DNA from: Polaribacter batillariae
Lineage (GTDB): Bacteria; Bacteroidota; Bacteroidia; Flavobacteriales; Flavobacteriaceae
Direction: 5' to 3'
Length of the DNA: 64,000 nucleotides
Assembly: GCF_017498485.1 (NCBI RefSeq)
Contig: NZ_CP071795.1
Coordinates: 1,736,001-1,800,000 of the forward strand
The first letter of the stretch is position 1; each line of letters opens with the position of its first letter. Both the position numbers and the translations under genes were made by a program. Below the pieces are notes generated by a model. The model was not told where the DNA came from. It did no database searches and saw only the letters and a program-made list of their open reading frames with translations. Shown here piece by piece: positions 36,899 through 44,732 of this stretch.

Positions 36899-37642
36899 TT
36901 AGTTAGAGCAATTATTGTTAATTAAATCTTCTAATGAAGGATTGTAACTATTAAATCCGGCAGAAAATTTAATTGTTTGGCTATTTGCTTGTACAAACGG
37001 AACTAAAGAACAAAAATTAGTTAATGAGTCGTTAGATAAAACTCCAATATTAGCAGAAGAGGTAATACCTTCTAAACCATTTAAGCTCATTAAATTTAAA
37101 TTATCTAGAATTATTATTTGAGGAATTTGTTTTAAATTCTCTAGACCCTTTAAATTGGTTAATAAATTATTATTAGAGAGAAAAAATTGAACACCTATAT
37201 CAGTTAAACTATTTAAAGAATTTAGAGTTTCCAATTTACGGTTTTCGGCAATTCTTAAACTATTTGAGATATTAGTTAAATTCTCTAGACCATTTAGCGA
37301 GTTAAGTTCAAGATTGTGTTCAATTTCTAGAAAATTTAATTTTGTAATTTTTTCTAAACCACGCAACGATTTTAAGTTATCGTTATATCTAATTAAGATA
37401 CCTCCATTGATAATTTCTAAATTTTCCAAGGCACTTAAATCTTCCACTTCATTTGTATAGTTAATAATTAAATTCCCATGAATTGTTTTGTATCCTTTAA
37501 TAATTGGATCTTCTAAATCTTTAAGTGATCTTATTTCTAAATCTCCTTCTAAATCTGTTATAAGTTCCATACTATTGTCACTTGATGAACAAGAAATTAT
37601 TAAAAATAAACCGATAACTGCTAATAATTGTTTTTGAATCAT
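36899..37642 (-). CDS. Receptor L-domain-like lipoprotein
   Basis: 247 aa from the ATG at 37642, which begins a lipoprotein signal (MIQKQLLAVIGLFLIISC, Cys18). An in-frame ATG at 37693 would place 17 residues ahead of the signal peptide and is rejected. The mature part is a right-handed solenoid of irregular LRR-like units of the receptor-L-domain kind: VEDLSALENLEIINGGILIR, LKSLRGLEKITKLNFLEI, LNSLNGLENLTNISNSLRI. The protein is a predicted surface binding protein with unknown ligand. It is convergent with the sulfatase gene, 55 bp apart. Confidence 0.8.
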   Translation of the reverse strand: MIQKQLLAVIGLFLIISCSSSDNSMELITDLEGDLEIRSLKDLEDPIIKGYKTIHGNLIINYTNEVEDLSALENLEIINGGILIRYNDNLKSLRGLEKITKLNFLEIEHNLELNSLNGLENLTNISNSLRIAENRKLETLNSLNSLTDIGVQFFLSNNNLLTNLKGLENLKQIPQIIILDNLNLMSLNGLEGITSSANIGVLSNDSLTNFCSLVPFVQANSQTIKFSAGFNSYNPSLEDLINNNCSN

Positions 37643-37880
37643 AATTATATTTTTTGGGGTTGAATTTATTTTTCGTAACAAAATTAATGCCAATTTTTTT
37701 TATTTGTTATTTTTTTTTATAATTATTGCCATTTATTATAACAAAAATCATTCTAGATACAGATTTAGTAATTAGAGAATCTACGAAACTTAATGTATAA
37801 GCATGTACATTTTATTGCTTATAAAAAGACAATTGTAACTGGTTTAACATTTTTTAAACTTTAATTTGTAACAGAAACTT

Positions 37881-37888
37881 TATGTTTG
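37881..37888 (+). promoter_or_regulatory. Candidate -7 box for the DUF5686 gene
   Basis: TATGTTTG fits TAnnTTTG exactly and lies 22 bp before the ATG at 37911, giving a short leader. I see no clear TTG at the -33 distance. Confidence 0.45.
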
Positions 37889-37910
37889 CGACTATCAACA
37901 AAAATTAATT

Positions 37911-40385
37911 ATGAAAAAAATTATTTTTCTATTGTTACTTTTTACAATAACTACAAATCTTGCACAAATAAAAGGAACCATTACCAATACCAAAGGCGAA
38001 CCTCTTTCTTCGGTAAGTATTTATGTCGATAAAACCAATAACGGAACAACTTCTAACAATAATGGAGCCTATATTTTAGAGCTACCTCAAAAAGGAAGAT
38101 TTACCATTATTTTTCAGTTTTTAGGTTATGAAACCGTTAAAAAAGAAGTAAATATAACCTCTTTTCCTTTTGAGTTAAATGTAAAACTAAAAGAAGAAAA
38201 CGTGGTTTTAGATGAAATTTCTATCTCTTCGAAAGACAATCCTGCCAATGCAATTATTAGAAATGTAATTGATAACAAAGAAAAAAATACAGATAAGTAT
38301 GCCAATTATACTGCCAAATTTTATTCTCGAGGTCTTACAAAAATAAACAATGCTCCAGAAAGTTTTTTAGGAGAAAATTTAGGTGATTTTGGTGGAGGTT
38401 TAGATTCTACCAGAAGTGGCATTATTTACTTATCGGAAACATTTTCTAACATATCTTTTCAAAAAAAACCTAAGAAATTTAAAGAAAACATTGTGGCCTC
38501 GAAAGTTTCTGGACAAGATAATGGTGTAAGTTTTAACAGAGCAGAAGATTCTAGCATCGATTTGTATGCCAATAGCATCGAAATTTTCAACAATTTAATA
38601 TCACCAATTTCTACAAATGCATTTAGTTATTATAAATATAAATTAGAAGGTACTTTTTATGATACAAACGGAAAACTCATCAACAAAATAAAACTAACTC
38701 CAAAAAGAAAAGGCGATCGTGTTTTTGAAGGTTTTATATATATTGTAGAAGACGATTGGGCAGTGTATGGAGCAGACGTAACCACAACAGGCACACAAAT
38801 AAACATTCCTATTGTAAACTCGTTAACATTAAAACAGAATTATAAGTATTCTAATAAAATAGACGGTTGGGTTTTAAGAACACAAACCATAGATTTCGAT
38901 ATTGAATTTTTCGGATTTAAACCCAATGGAAAATTTTCTTATGTATATTCTGAGTATGATTTTAATCCAGATTTTAACGAAAATACGTTTACTAACGAAG
39001 TTTTAACGTTCGAGAAAAACGCCACTGAAAAAGAGGCTGAATATTGGAAAAAATTACGTCCAGTGCCTTTAACCAAAGAAGAAATAAAAGATTACTCTAT
39101 AAAAGACAGTATTAAAACAGTTCGAAAATCGAAGAAATATTTAGATTCCATAGACGCAAAAGGAAACAAATTCGGTTTACTAGATTTATTAATGGGTTAT
39201 TCGTATAGAAATTCTTATAAAAACAAGACTTTTTCTTACAATGGTCCCTTGTTAAGAACAAGTTTTAATACAGTACAAGGTTTAAATACGTCTGTGGGTT
39301 TTAGTTATTTTGAGCAAATCAATAAAAAAGGAAAATGGTGGACTGCAGGTGCCAACGTAAATTATGGTTTTTCTGATGAAAGAGTAAGACCTACTTTTTA
39401 TTTTACTAAAAAATGGAATAATTTTTCCAGACCAAGACTTACTGTTTCTGCAGGTGTTACAACCCCTCAATTTAACGGAAGAGAGCCAATTACAAAACTG
39501 AACAATCTTTTTAGTTCTTTGTTAGATTGCTTAAATTATTTAAAAATTTATGAGAAACAATTTGCTAGAGTTCGTTATTCCGAAGAAATAAAAAACGGTA
39601 TTTATTTTTCTTCTTCTTTAGAGTTTGCAAAAAGAAAACCGCTGTTTAATACCACAAATTATTCGTTTGCACCACAAGATAAAAACGGAGGTTATACTTC
39701 TAACAATCCTTTAGATCCAACAGATTTTACAAATGCTGCTTTCGAAACACACAATATTGCCACTTTAAATGTGGGTGCCACATTTGTTATTGGGCAAAAA
39801 TATTTGTCGTATCCAAACCGTAAAGAAAATGTTGGTGGTTCTAAGTTTCCAAGAATACATGTAGCATACACCAAAAGGTTTGGGGCTTCTAATACTCAAT
39901 TAAATTCAGATTTATTTTCGGCAAATCTTAGGCAAAATTTAAATGCAGGAAATTATGGGAAATTCGAATATAATATGCGAGGTGGTCTCTTTTTAAAGAA
40001 GAAAAATATCGCTTTTATGGATAAGTTGCAGGCAAATGGAAACCAGCTTCTTTTTCCTTTAGACAACCAATTAACCAGTTTTGGTTTGTTAGAGTATTAC
40101 AAATTTTACACCAACGATAAATATGCAGAAGCACACGCACAACACAATTTTAAAGGTGCTGTTTTAGGAAAAATACCGTTATTAAATAAATTAAACTTCC
40201 ATTTAATTGGTGGCGTAAAAGGTCTTTTTATGGCCGATAAAAAACCATATACAGAATATTCTGTTGGTTTAGATAATATAGGTTTTGGCAAATGGCGCCT
40301 TTTACGAGTAGATTATGTACGCTCTAATTATGGTGGCGTTGCTAAAGACGGTTTTTTATTTCGTTTAAACCTTCCTTTTAACTAA
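37911..40385 (+). CDS. DUF5686 outer-membrane protein with N-terminal carboxypeptidase-regulatory-like domain
   Basis: 824 aa. A signal peptide (MKKIIFLLLLFTITTNLAQ) is followed by a carboxypeptidase D regulatory-like beta-sandwich at 20-100 (KGTITNTKGEPLSSVSIYVD). The rest matches the DUF5686 family, with ANAIIRNVIDNKEKN and NYTAKFYSRG near the start. The C-terminal half has alternating beta strands typical of an outer-membrane barrel, ending in aromatic/hydrophobic residues (FRLNLPFN). The function of DUF5686 is not established; it is common in flavobacteria. moaD follows after 9 bp and is probably in the same transcript. Confidence 0.87.
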   Translation: MKKIIFLLLLFTITTNLAQIKGTITNTKGEPLSSVSIYVDKTNNGTTSNNNGAYILELPQKGRFTIIFQFLGYETVKKEVNITSFPFELNVKLKEENVVLDEISISSKDNPANAIIRNVIDNKEKNTDKYANYTAKFYSRGLTKINNAPESFLGENLGDFGGGLDSTRSGIIYLSETFSNISFQKKPKKFKENIVASKVSGQDNGVSFNRAEDSSIDLYANSIEIFNNLISPISTNAFSYYKYKLEGTFYDTNGKLINKIKLTPKRKGDRVFEGFIYIVEDDWAVYGADVTTTGTQINIPIVNSLTLKQNYKYSNKIDGWVLRTQTIDFDIEFFGFKPNGKFSYVYSEYDFNPDFNENTFTNEVLTFEKNATEKEAEYWKKLRPVPLTKEEIKDYSIKDSIKTVRKSKKYLDSIDAKGNKFGLLDLLMGYSYRNSYKNKTFSYNGPLLRTSFNTVQGLNTSVGFSYFEQINKKGKWWTAGANVNYGFSDERVRPTFYFTKKWNNFSRPRLTVSAGVTTPQFNGREPITKLNNLFSSLLDCLNYLKIYEKQFARVRYSEEIKNGIYFSSSLEFAKRKPLFNTTNYSFAPQDKNGGYTSNNPLDPTDFTNAAFETHNIATLNVGATFVIGQKYLSYPNRKENVGGSKFPRIHVAYTKRFGASNTQLNSDLFSANLRQNLNAGNYGKFEYNMRGGLFLKKKNIAFMDKLQANGNQLLFPLDNQLTSFGLLEYYKFYTNDKYAEAHAQHNFKGAVLGKIPLLNKLNFHLIGGVKGLFMADKKPYTEYSVGLDNIGFGKWRLLRVDYVRSNYGGVAKDGFLFRLNLPFN

Positions 40386-40394
40386 TTTTGAAAA

Positions 40395-40637
40395 ATGAAA
40401 ATACAAACACTTTTTTTCGGAATCACTTCGGATTTGGTCGCAACAAATAACTTAGAATTATCGGTTTCAGAAAATAGCTCTGTAAACGATTTTAAGATTT
40501 TATTGAAAGAAAAATATCCACAGTTAAAAAACATAAATTCGTATGCAATTGCAGTAAATGAAACATATGCAGAAGACAATTTAGTTTTAAAAAATAATGA
40601 TGTTGTTGCTGTAATTCCGCCTGTTAGCGGAGGATAA
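40395..40637 (+). CDS. moaD: MoaD/ThiS-family sulfur carrier, molybdopterin synthase small subunit
   Basis: 80 aa with a beta-grasp fold. It begins MKIQTLFFGIT and ends in the Gly-Gly tail (VIPPVSGG) that is thiocarboxylated to carry sulfur. The partner MoaE is encoded 0.6 kb downstream, so molybdopterin synthase is more likely than thiamine ThiS. The complex inserts dithiolene sulfur into precursor Z in molybdenum cofactor synthesis. The core LLKEKYPQLKNINSYAIAVNETYAEDNLVLKNNDVVAVIPP is canonical in length. It is probably co-transcribed with the preceding gene. Confidence 0.9.
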   Translation: MKIQTLFFGITSDLVATNNLELSVSENSSVNDFKILLKEKYPQLKNINSYAIAVNETYAEDNLVLKNNDVVAVIPPVSGG

Positions 40638-40795
40638 AAACCTCTTTTAATTTCCCAAAAGAAAAAAACACTCTTGTGGAGTGCATGATATAAAAAATTA
40701 CAAAAGACACGAACTTCACAAGTTATTAAACAGAAACGTACAAAAAAAAAATCGCAAAGATTGGCGATGTTTTCTATGAATCTATGGGAAAAAAA

Positions 40796-41068
40796 TTACC
40801 TCAAATATTTCTTATCAATATAAAAAGTACCAAAAGGTAAAACAGAAGCCAACATTATAATTCCTAAAGTTTTATTGTTCCATTTCATAGGTTTTTGCAA
40901 CATAAAAGCCAAGACAATATACAGCATAAACAAAATTCCATGAGGCATTCCTAACATTTTTACATACGAATCGTTACCTTGAAAATATTTAATAGGAACT
41001 GCAATAAAAAGCAGTAATAAATAAGAAATTCCTTCTAAAAAGCTAACAATTCTAAATACAGTCTTCAT
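40796..41068 (-). CDS. DUF3817 small membrane protein
   Basis: 90 aa. It starts MKTVFRIVSFLEGISYLLLLF, typical of DUF3817, and has three predicted membrane helices (about 6-24, 40-58 and 68-82) separated by the loop KYFQGNDSYVKMLGMPHG. It sits between moaD and moaE on the opposite strand. The function of the family is unknown and no link to molybdenum cofactor is implied. The candidate -7 box at 41151-41158 lies upstream. Confidence 0.82.
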   Translation of the reverse strand: MKTVFRIVSFLEGISYLLLLFIAVPIKYFQGNDSYVKMLGMPHGILFMLYIVLAFMLQKPMKWNNKTLGIIMLASVLPFGTFYIDKKYLR

Positions 41069-41082
41069 TTATTTTTGGTTAT

Positions 41083-41130
41083 TGTCAGTTCGAGTGATTT
41101 CGATTTTTCATCGAAATTATATCGAGAACT
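41083..41130 (+). repeat. REP-like intergenic element, copy 3
   Basis: The element begins tgtcagttcgagtgattt and ends attatatcgagaac. It contains a perfect 8-bp hairpin, atttcgat (41097-41104) and atcgaaat (41110-41117). This is the cleanest copy of the family in the window. Confidence 0.65.
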
Positions 41131-41150
41131 TTTGGTTTTAAATTTTGATG

Positions 41151-41180
41151 CAAAAATACAAATTTGTTTTCCTATTTTTG
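41151..41180. promoter_or_regulatory. Divergent -7 boxes for the DUF3817 gene and moaE
   Basis: Minus strand: TATTTTTG at 41151-41158, about 85 bp before the DUF3817 start. Plus strand: TATTTTTG at 41173-41180, 64 bp before the moaE start. Both fit TAnnTTTG. I could not find convincing -33 elements for either. Confidence 0.4.
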
Positions 41181-41244
41181 CTTAAGTACTTAACTTGTTT
41201 CAGTATCTACATAAAAATTATTATTAGTTTTAACATTTTATAAA

Positions 41245-41667
41245 ATGAAGAGAACTTCCATTAAAATAACCCCAAAAAAGTTAAATTTACAAGAATGTTA
41301 CAATTTTGTAGAAGACGATTCTTGTGGCGGAATTTCTGCATTTATTGGAACAGTAAGAAACAACACACAAGAAAAAGAAGTAAAACAATTAGATTTTTCT
41401 ACCTACAAACCTATGGCGATTAAAGAAATGCAAAAAATCGCAGATTTGGCTTTAGAAAAATTTCCCATTCATAAAATTGCGATTCATCATGCAGAAGGCA
41501 TGTTGCAAATTGCAGAAATTCCTGTAATTATAACCGTTTCTTCTAAACACAGAAAAGCTGCATTTAAAGCTTGTGAATTCGCAATAGACACGTTAAAAGA
41601 AACAGTACCCATCTGGAAAAAAGAATATTTTTCTGATGGCGAAGTTTGGGTAAATGCGCATCCGTAG
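41245..41667 (+). CDS. moaE: Molybdopterin synthase catalytic subunit MoaE
   Basis: 140 aa, normal length. Family landmarks: CGGISAFIGTVRNNTQ near the N-terminus, LDFSTYKPMAIKEMQKIADLA, a HAEGMLQIAEIPVIITVSSKHRKAAF core, and the conserved lysine-rich end ETVPIWKKEYFSDG. It forms the heterotetramer with MoaD that converts precursor Z to molybdopterin. No other moa or mog genes are in the window, so the rest of the pathway is elsewhere. Its start follows a short AT-rich leader with a candidate -7 box. Confidence 0.93.
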   Translation: MKRTSIKITPKKLNLQECYNFVEDDSCGGISAFIGTVRNNTQEKEVKQLDFSTYKPMAIKEMQKIADLALEKFPIHKIAIHHAEGMLQIAEIPVIITVSSKHRKAAFKACEFAIDTLKETVPIWKKEYFSDGEVWVNAHP

Positions 41668-41764
41668 TTTTTAGTAGCCAGTTTTCCAGTCTTCAGTTTG
41701 CAGTCAGTTCTTTTCTCACAAAATTGCAAAATTTTTTATTATTTAGCTTCAAAGTTTCAGAGTC

Positions 41765-41823
41765 TGTCACTTCGAGTGATTTCGATTTTTCATAGACGTT
41801 ATCCCCGAAATTTTCGGGAGAGA
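41765..41823 (+). repeat. REP-like intergenic element, copy 4, with extra hairpin
   Basis: The element begins tgtcacttcgagtgatttcg like copy 3, then diverges and ends in a GC hairpin with arms cccgaa and ttcggg. It lies in the convergent gap after moaE and before the 3' end of the COX15 gene, where the hairpin could help termination. Confidence 0.5.
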
Positions 41824-41933
41824 AGTTTTTAGTTTGCAGTAGCAGTTGCAGTTTTCAGTGCTTACTGTTGTGGTTATTGGTGTGAAATTTTTTCTCTCGC
41901 AAACTAGCGAAGTTTCAAAGTTTTTTAAAATTC

Positions 41934-42042
41934 GCTACTGCTACTGAAAACTGCTACTGTTACTGCTACTGAAAACTGCTACTGTTACTGCTACTGAAAA
42001 CTGCTACTGAAAACTGTTACTGAAAACTGCGACTGGCAACTG
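41934..42042. repeat. CTACTGAAAACTG minisatellite overlapping the COX15 3' end
   Basis: Tandem 12-13-bp units of ctactgaaaactg and ctactgttactg, forming a roughly 25-bp higher-order unit that degrades towards 42042 (ttactgaaaactg, cgactggcaactg). Further CAGT-rich scraps occur at about 41680-41712 and 41832-41870. The COX15 stop codon (42017-42019) and its last several codons lie inside the array. Confidence 0.8.
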
Positions 42043-43048
42043 AAGCTTGCAACCACAAATAAAACTGCAACCCAAATAAAATTGCACCCGCTAATAAATG
42101 AATTGCTTGCGTTCCAAAAGGAATCTCGGCATAATACATTAAAATGCCTGTAATGGTTTCTAAAAAGATTAAGAAAACAATCCAATTTACAAGTTTGTAG
42201 CCTAAATTTTTTAACTGATTTAAATACAATAACCCCAAGTTTACCAACACAATGGCAATGGTAAACGATCTATGAAAATAGAATTTAAAACTCGGATTCA
42301 TTAAACTATAATTCTTGTTTTCGAAGCCGTATAATTTCACTTGCTCGTCTATAAATTGTCTTACTTGCGTTCCCATGGCAATTTGTATCAACGAAAAAAT
42401 TACAGAAACAATTAGTAATTTATTAAATAACGAATTGTATTTATAAACCATTTTATTTTCAGAAATTATAAATTTTAGCCATAATAATAAGGCGATAATT
42501 ATTAAACCAACCACCATATGAAGAGTAATAGTTGCAGGCATTAAATTAGAATCTACGACTGTTTTTCCTAGCCAAGCTTCAAACAACATTAAAAAGAAAG
42601 CTGTGTAAGCGAGTATAGGAATTCGTTTGTCTTTCTTTCTATTTTTATAAGCACCGTAAATTAAAAACAGAAAAACAAAACCTGCTAAAACAGAAACAAG
42701 TCTGTTGATATATTCTGTCCAAGTATGGTATTTGTTAAATGTATTGTAATCGTGTTTGGTATATTTTGCCCAATTTTTTAAATTGAATTCAGAAGAGGTT
42801 TTTAAATCGTGTTCTGCCACAAATAAAGCCTCGTCTTTTATAATAATATATCCTTTTTTGAACACCGTATTTGGTTTCCAGGTAATTTGCGCTACCGAAG
42901 TTGGTGGAATATAGTATCCAAAGCATTTTGGCCAATCTGGGCATCCCATTCCAGACCCCGTCATTCGAACTACAGAACCCGCTATAAAAATTAAATACAC
43001 AGAAATAATAGCAATTTTTACGACTTTTGGAAATCTATTTTTCATCAA
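42017..43048 (-). CDS. COX15/CtaA family heme A synthase
   Basis: 343 aa integral membrane protein with eight predicted helices. It oxidises heme O to heme A for cytochrome oxidase. The N-terminus carries the family signature GSVVRMTGSGMGCPDWPKCFG, and the heme-binding region has EYINRLVSVLAG, TLHMVVGLI, FHRSFTIAIV and AIHLLAGAI with conserved His. The last residues (SVASRSFQ) are encoded by the minisatellite and are unlike the family, so the natural end is near FYLWLQA. A -7 box at 43060-43067 lies only 12 bp before the ATG, implying a very short leader. Confidence 0.92.
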   Translation of the reverse strand: MMKNRFPKVVKIAIISVYLIFIAGSVVRMTGSGMGCPDWPKCFGYYIPPTSVAQITWKPNTVFKKGYIIIKDEALFVAEHDLKTSSEFNLKNWAKYTKHDYNTFNKYHTWTEYINRLVSVLAGFVFLFLIYGAYKNRKKDKRIPILAYTAFFLMLFEAWLGKTVVDSNLMPATITLHMVVGLIIIALLLWLKFIISENKMVYKYNSLFNKLLIVSVIFSLIQIAMGTQVRQFIDEQVKLYGFENKNYSLMNPSFKFYFHRSFTIAIVLVNLGLLYLNQLKNLGYKLVNWIVFLIFLETITGILMYYAEIPFGTQAIHLLAGAILFGLQFYLWLQASVASRSFQ

Positions 43049-43454
43049 AAAACTTTTTACAAAGATACTTCAAAAATTAGTGTTCGAAAATATTTAGAGG
43101 AAGCTTCTCTCGCATAAAAATTCTAAATAAACAAGCTTTTTAATTAAAAAAGAATTGTGTTTTTCTTTTAGTATAAATTTTATTTTTTATTTCTGATGAT
43201 ATTTTTCTTTGAAAAAGTTCTTTTTAGGAATGCCAGCAGTAGCAGTAAGTTATGTTTTTTTTAGGTTTTAAAATACTGATTATCAAATTATTGTAAAAAC
43301 GTTATTTTTTTACAAAATTTGTAAACGAAAGATAATTGTTAAAAACTTCAAGGGATTTGTGAATAAGTATGACTTTCATTTTGGAGCAAAAAATGCAATC
43401 TTTGTAGGAGTTGTTCTTAACAATTAATTAACTCTCAAATAACATCTATTTACC
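43049..43454. other. 406-bp divergent intergenic region between COX15 and nrdB
   Basis: No gene seen. It holds the COX15 promoter candidate at its left edge and, before nrdB, AATCTTTG-like and TCATTTTG-like near-matches to the -7 box at about 43378-43404. A short CAGCAGTAGCAGTAAG scrap near 43232 resembles the CAGT repeat family. I could not identify an NrdR box. Confidence 0.4.
43060..43067 (-). promoter_or_regulatory. Candidate -7 box for the COX15 gene
   Basis: On the minus strand the sequence is TATCTTTG, the canonical Bacteroidota -7 form. It sits about 12 bp before the start codon. Confidence 0.5.
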
Positions 43455-44729
43455 GTGAAAATTACCCAAATTATAAAAAGAGACTCCGAAACTAGCAATT
43501 TTGAGTTAGACAAAATTACAAGAGCCATTGAAAAAGCAATGATTTCTGTAAACAATGGTACTTTACAAGACGCTATTGCAATTACAAATATCGTTAACGG
43601 TACTTTATTAGAAAGAAAATTAAATGAACCTAACTATATACCAACTGTAGAGCAGGTTCAAGATATCGTAGAATATAAGTTAATGGACAGTCGTTTTCGC
43701 GATGTTGCCAAAGCTTATATTTTATATAGAGATGAACAGGCAAGAAATAGAAAAAGAAATATTTTCGAAAAAAGATTAAACTTAAAACCTTACGATTATC
43801 CTGAATTAAATGAATATGTAGATGCGATTAGACACTCTTATTGGATTCATACAGAATTTAATTACACGAGCGATATACAAGATTTTAAAGCCTATTTAAC
43901 AGAGGTAGAAAAAAACGCAATAAAAAACACAATGTTGGCAATCTCTCAAATAGAAGTTGCTGTAAAAACATTTTGGGGAGACATTTATAAAAGAATGCCA
44001 AAACCAGAAATTGGTTCTGTAGGCGCTACATTTGCAGAAAGTGAGGTAAGACATCACGATGCTTATTCGCATTTATTAGAAATTTTAGGGTTAAACAACG
44101 AGTTTAAAAACTTAAAGAAAAACCCAGTAATTATGAGACGTGTTAATTATTTAGAATTGGCACTTAAAAACGTAAATAGCGAAGACAATAAAGAGTTTTC
44201 AGAATCAATTATCTTGTTTTCATTATTTATAGAACACGTTTCTTTATTTTCACAATTTTTAATAATTATGGCTTTTAACAAGCATAAAAACGTGTTAAAA
44301 GGAATTTCTAATGTAGTAGAAGCCACTTCTAAAGAAGAGCAAATTCATGGAGATTTTGGTATCGATGTTATTAAAATTATAAAAGAAGAAAATCCAGATT
44401 GGTTCGACGAAAGCCACAGCTTATTAGTACAAGAAACTTGTAAAGAAGCCTATGCATCTGAAAGCAAAATAATCGATTGGATTTTCGAAAAAGGAGAATT
44501 AGATTTCTTACCAAAAACAGTCATCAAAGAATTTATTAAAAATAGATTTAATAAATCTTTAGAAAGCATTGGCATCGATAAAGTATTTGATACAGATGAA
44601 GCATTATTAGAGCAAACAGATTGGTTTGATGATGAAATTATTGGCACCAAACACGGCGATTTCTTCGTAAAGAGATCTATTAACTATAGTAAAAGAACAA
44701 AAAGTATAACTAGCGACGACTTATTTTAA
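43455..44729 (+). CDS. nrdB: Ribonucleotide reductase small subunit NrdB with N-terminal ATP-cone
   Basis: 424 aa starting at GTG; the start is fixed by the ATP-cone, whose first strand is KITQIIKRD. The ATP-cone spans about 1-95 (FELDKITRAIEKAM ... DIVEYKLMDSRFRDVAKAYILYRDE). The ferritin-like radical domain follows. Probable metal ligands are E167, E197, H200, E260, E295 and H298, and the radical tyrosine position is kept (Y204 in EVRHHDAY, spaced as E115/H118/Y122 of E. coli R2). The tail DDLF is the peptide that docks on NrdA. An ATP-cone on NrdB has been described in flavobacteria (Leeuwenhoekiella blandensis), where it controls activity through NrdB oligomerisation. nrdA follows 3 bp later. 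Confidence 0.95.
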   Translation: MKITQIIKRDSETSNFELDKITRAIEKAMISVNNGTLQDAIAITNIVNGTLLERKLNEPNYIPTVEQVQDIVEYKLMDSRFRDVAKAYILYRDEQARNRKRNIFEKRLNLKPYDYPELNEYVDAIRHSYWIHTEFNYTSDIQDFKAYLTEVEKNAIKNTMLAISQIEVAVKTFWGDIYKRMPKPEIGSVGATFAESEVRHHDAYSHLLEILGLNNEFKNLKKNPVIMRRVNYLELALKNVNSEDNKEFSESIILFSLFIEHVSLFSQFLIIMAFNKHKNVLKGISNVVEATSKEEQIHGDFGIDVIKIIKEENPDWFDESHSLLVQETCKEAYASESKIIDWIFEKGELDFLPKTVIKEFIKNRFNKSLESIGIDKVFDTDEALLEQTDWFDDEIIGTKHGDFFVKRSINYSKRTKSITSDDLF

Positions 44730-44732
44730 ACC

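Noticed and set aside
37643..37693. Upstream start for the L-domain lipoprotein
   Set aside because: It would put 17 residues before a complete lipoprotein signal peptide.
41934..42042. Tandem 25-bp units considered as a CRISPR array
   Set aside because: There are no unique spacers; the units are contiguous 12-13-bp repeats, and no cas genes are present.
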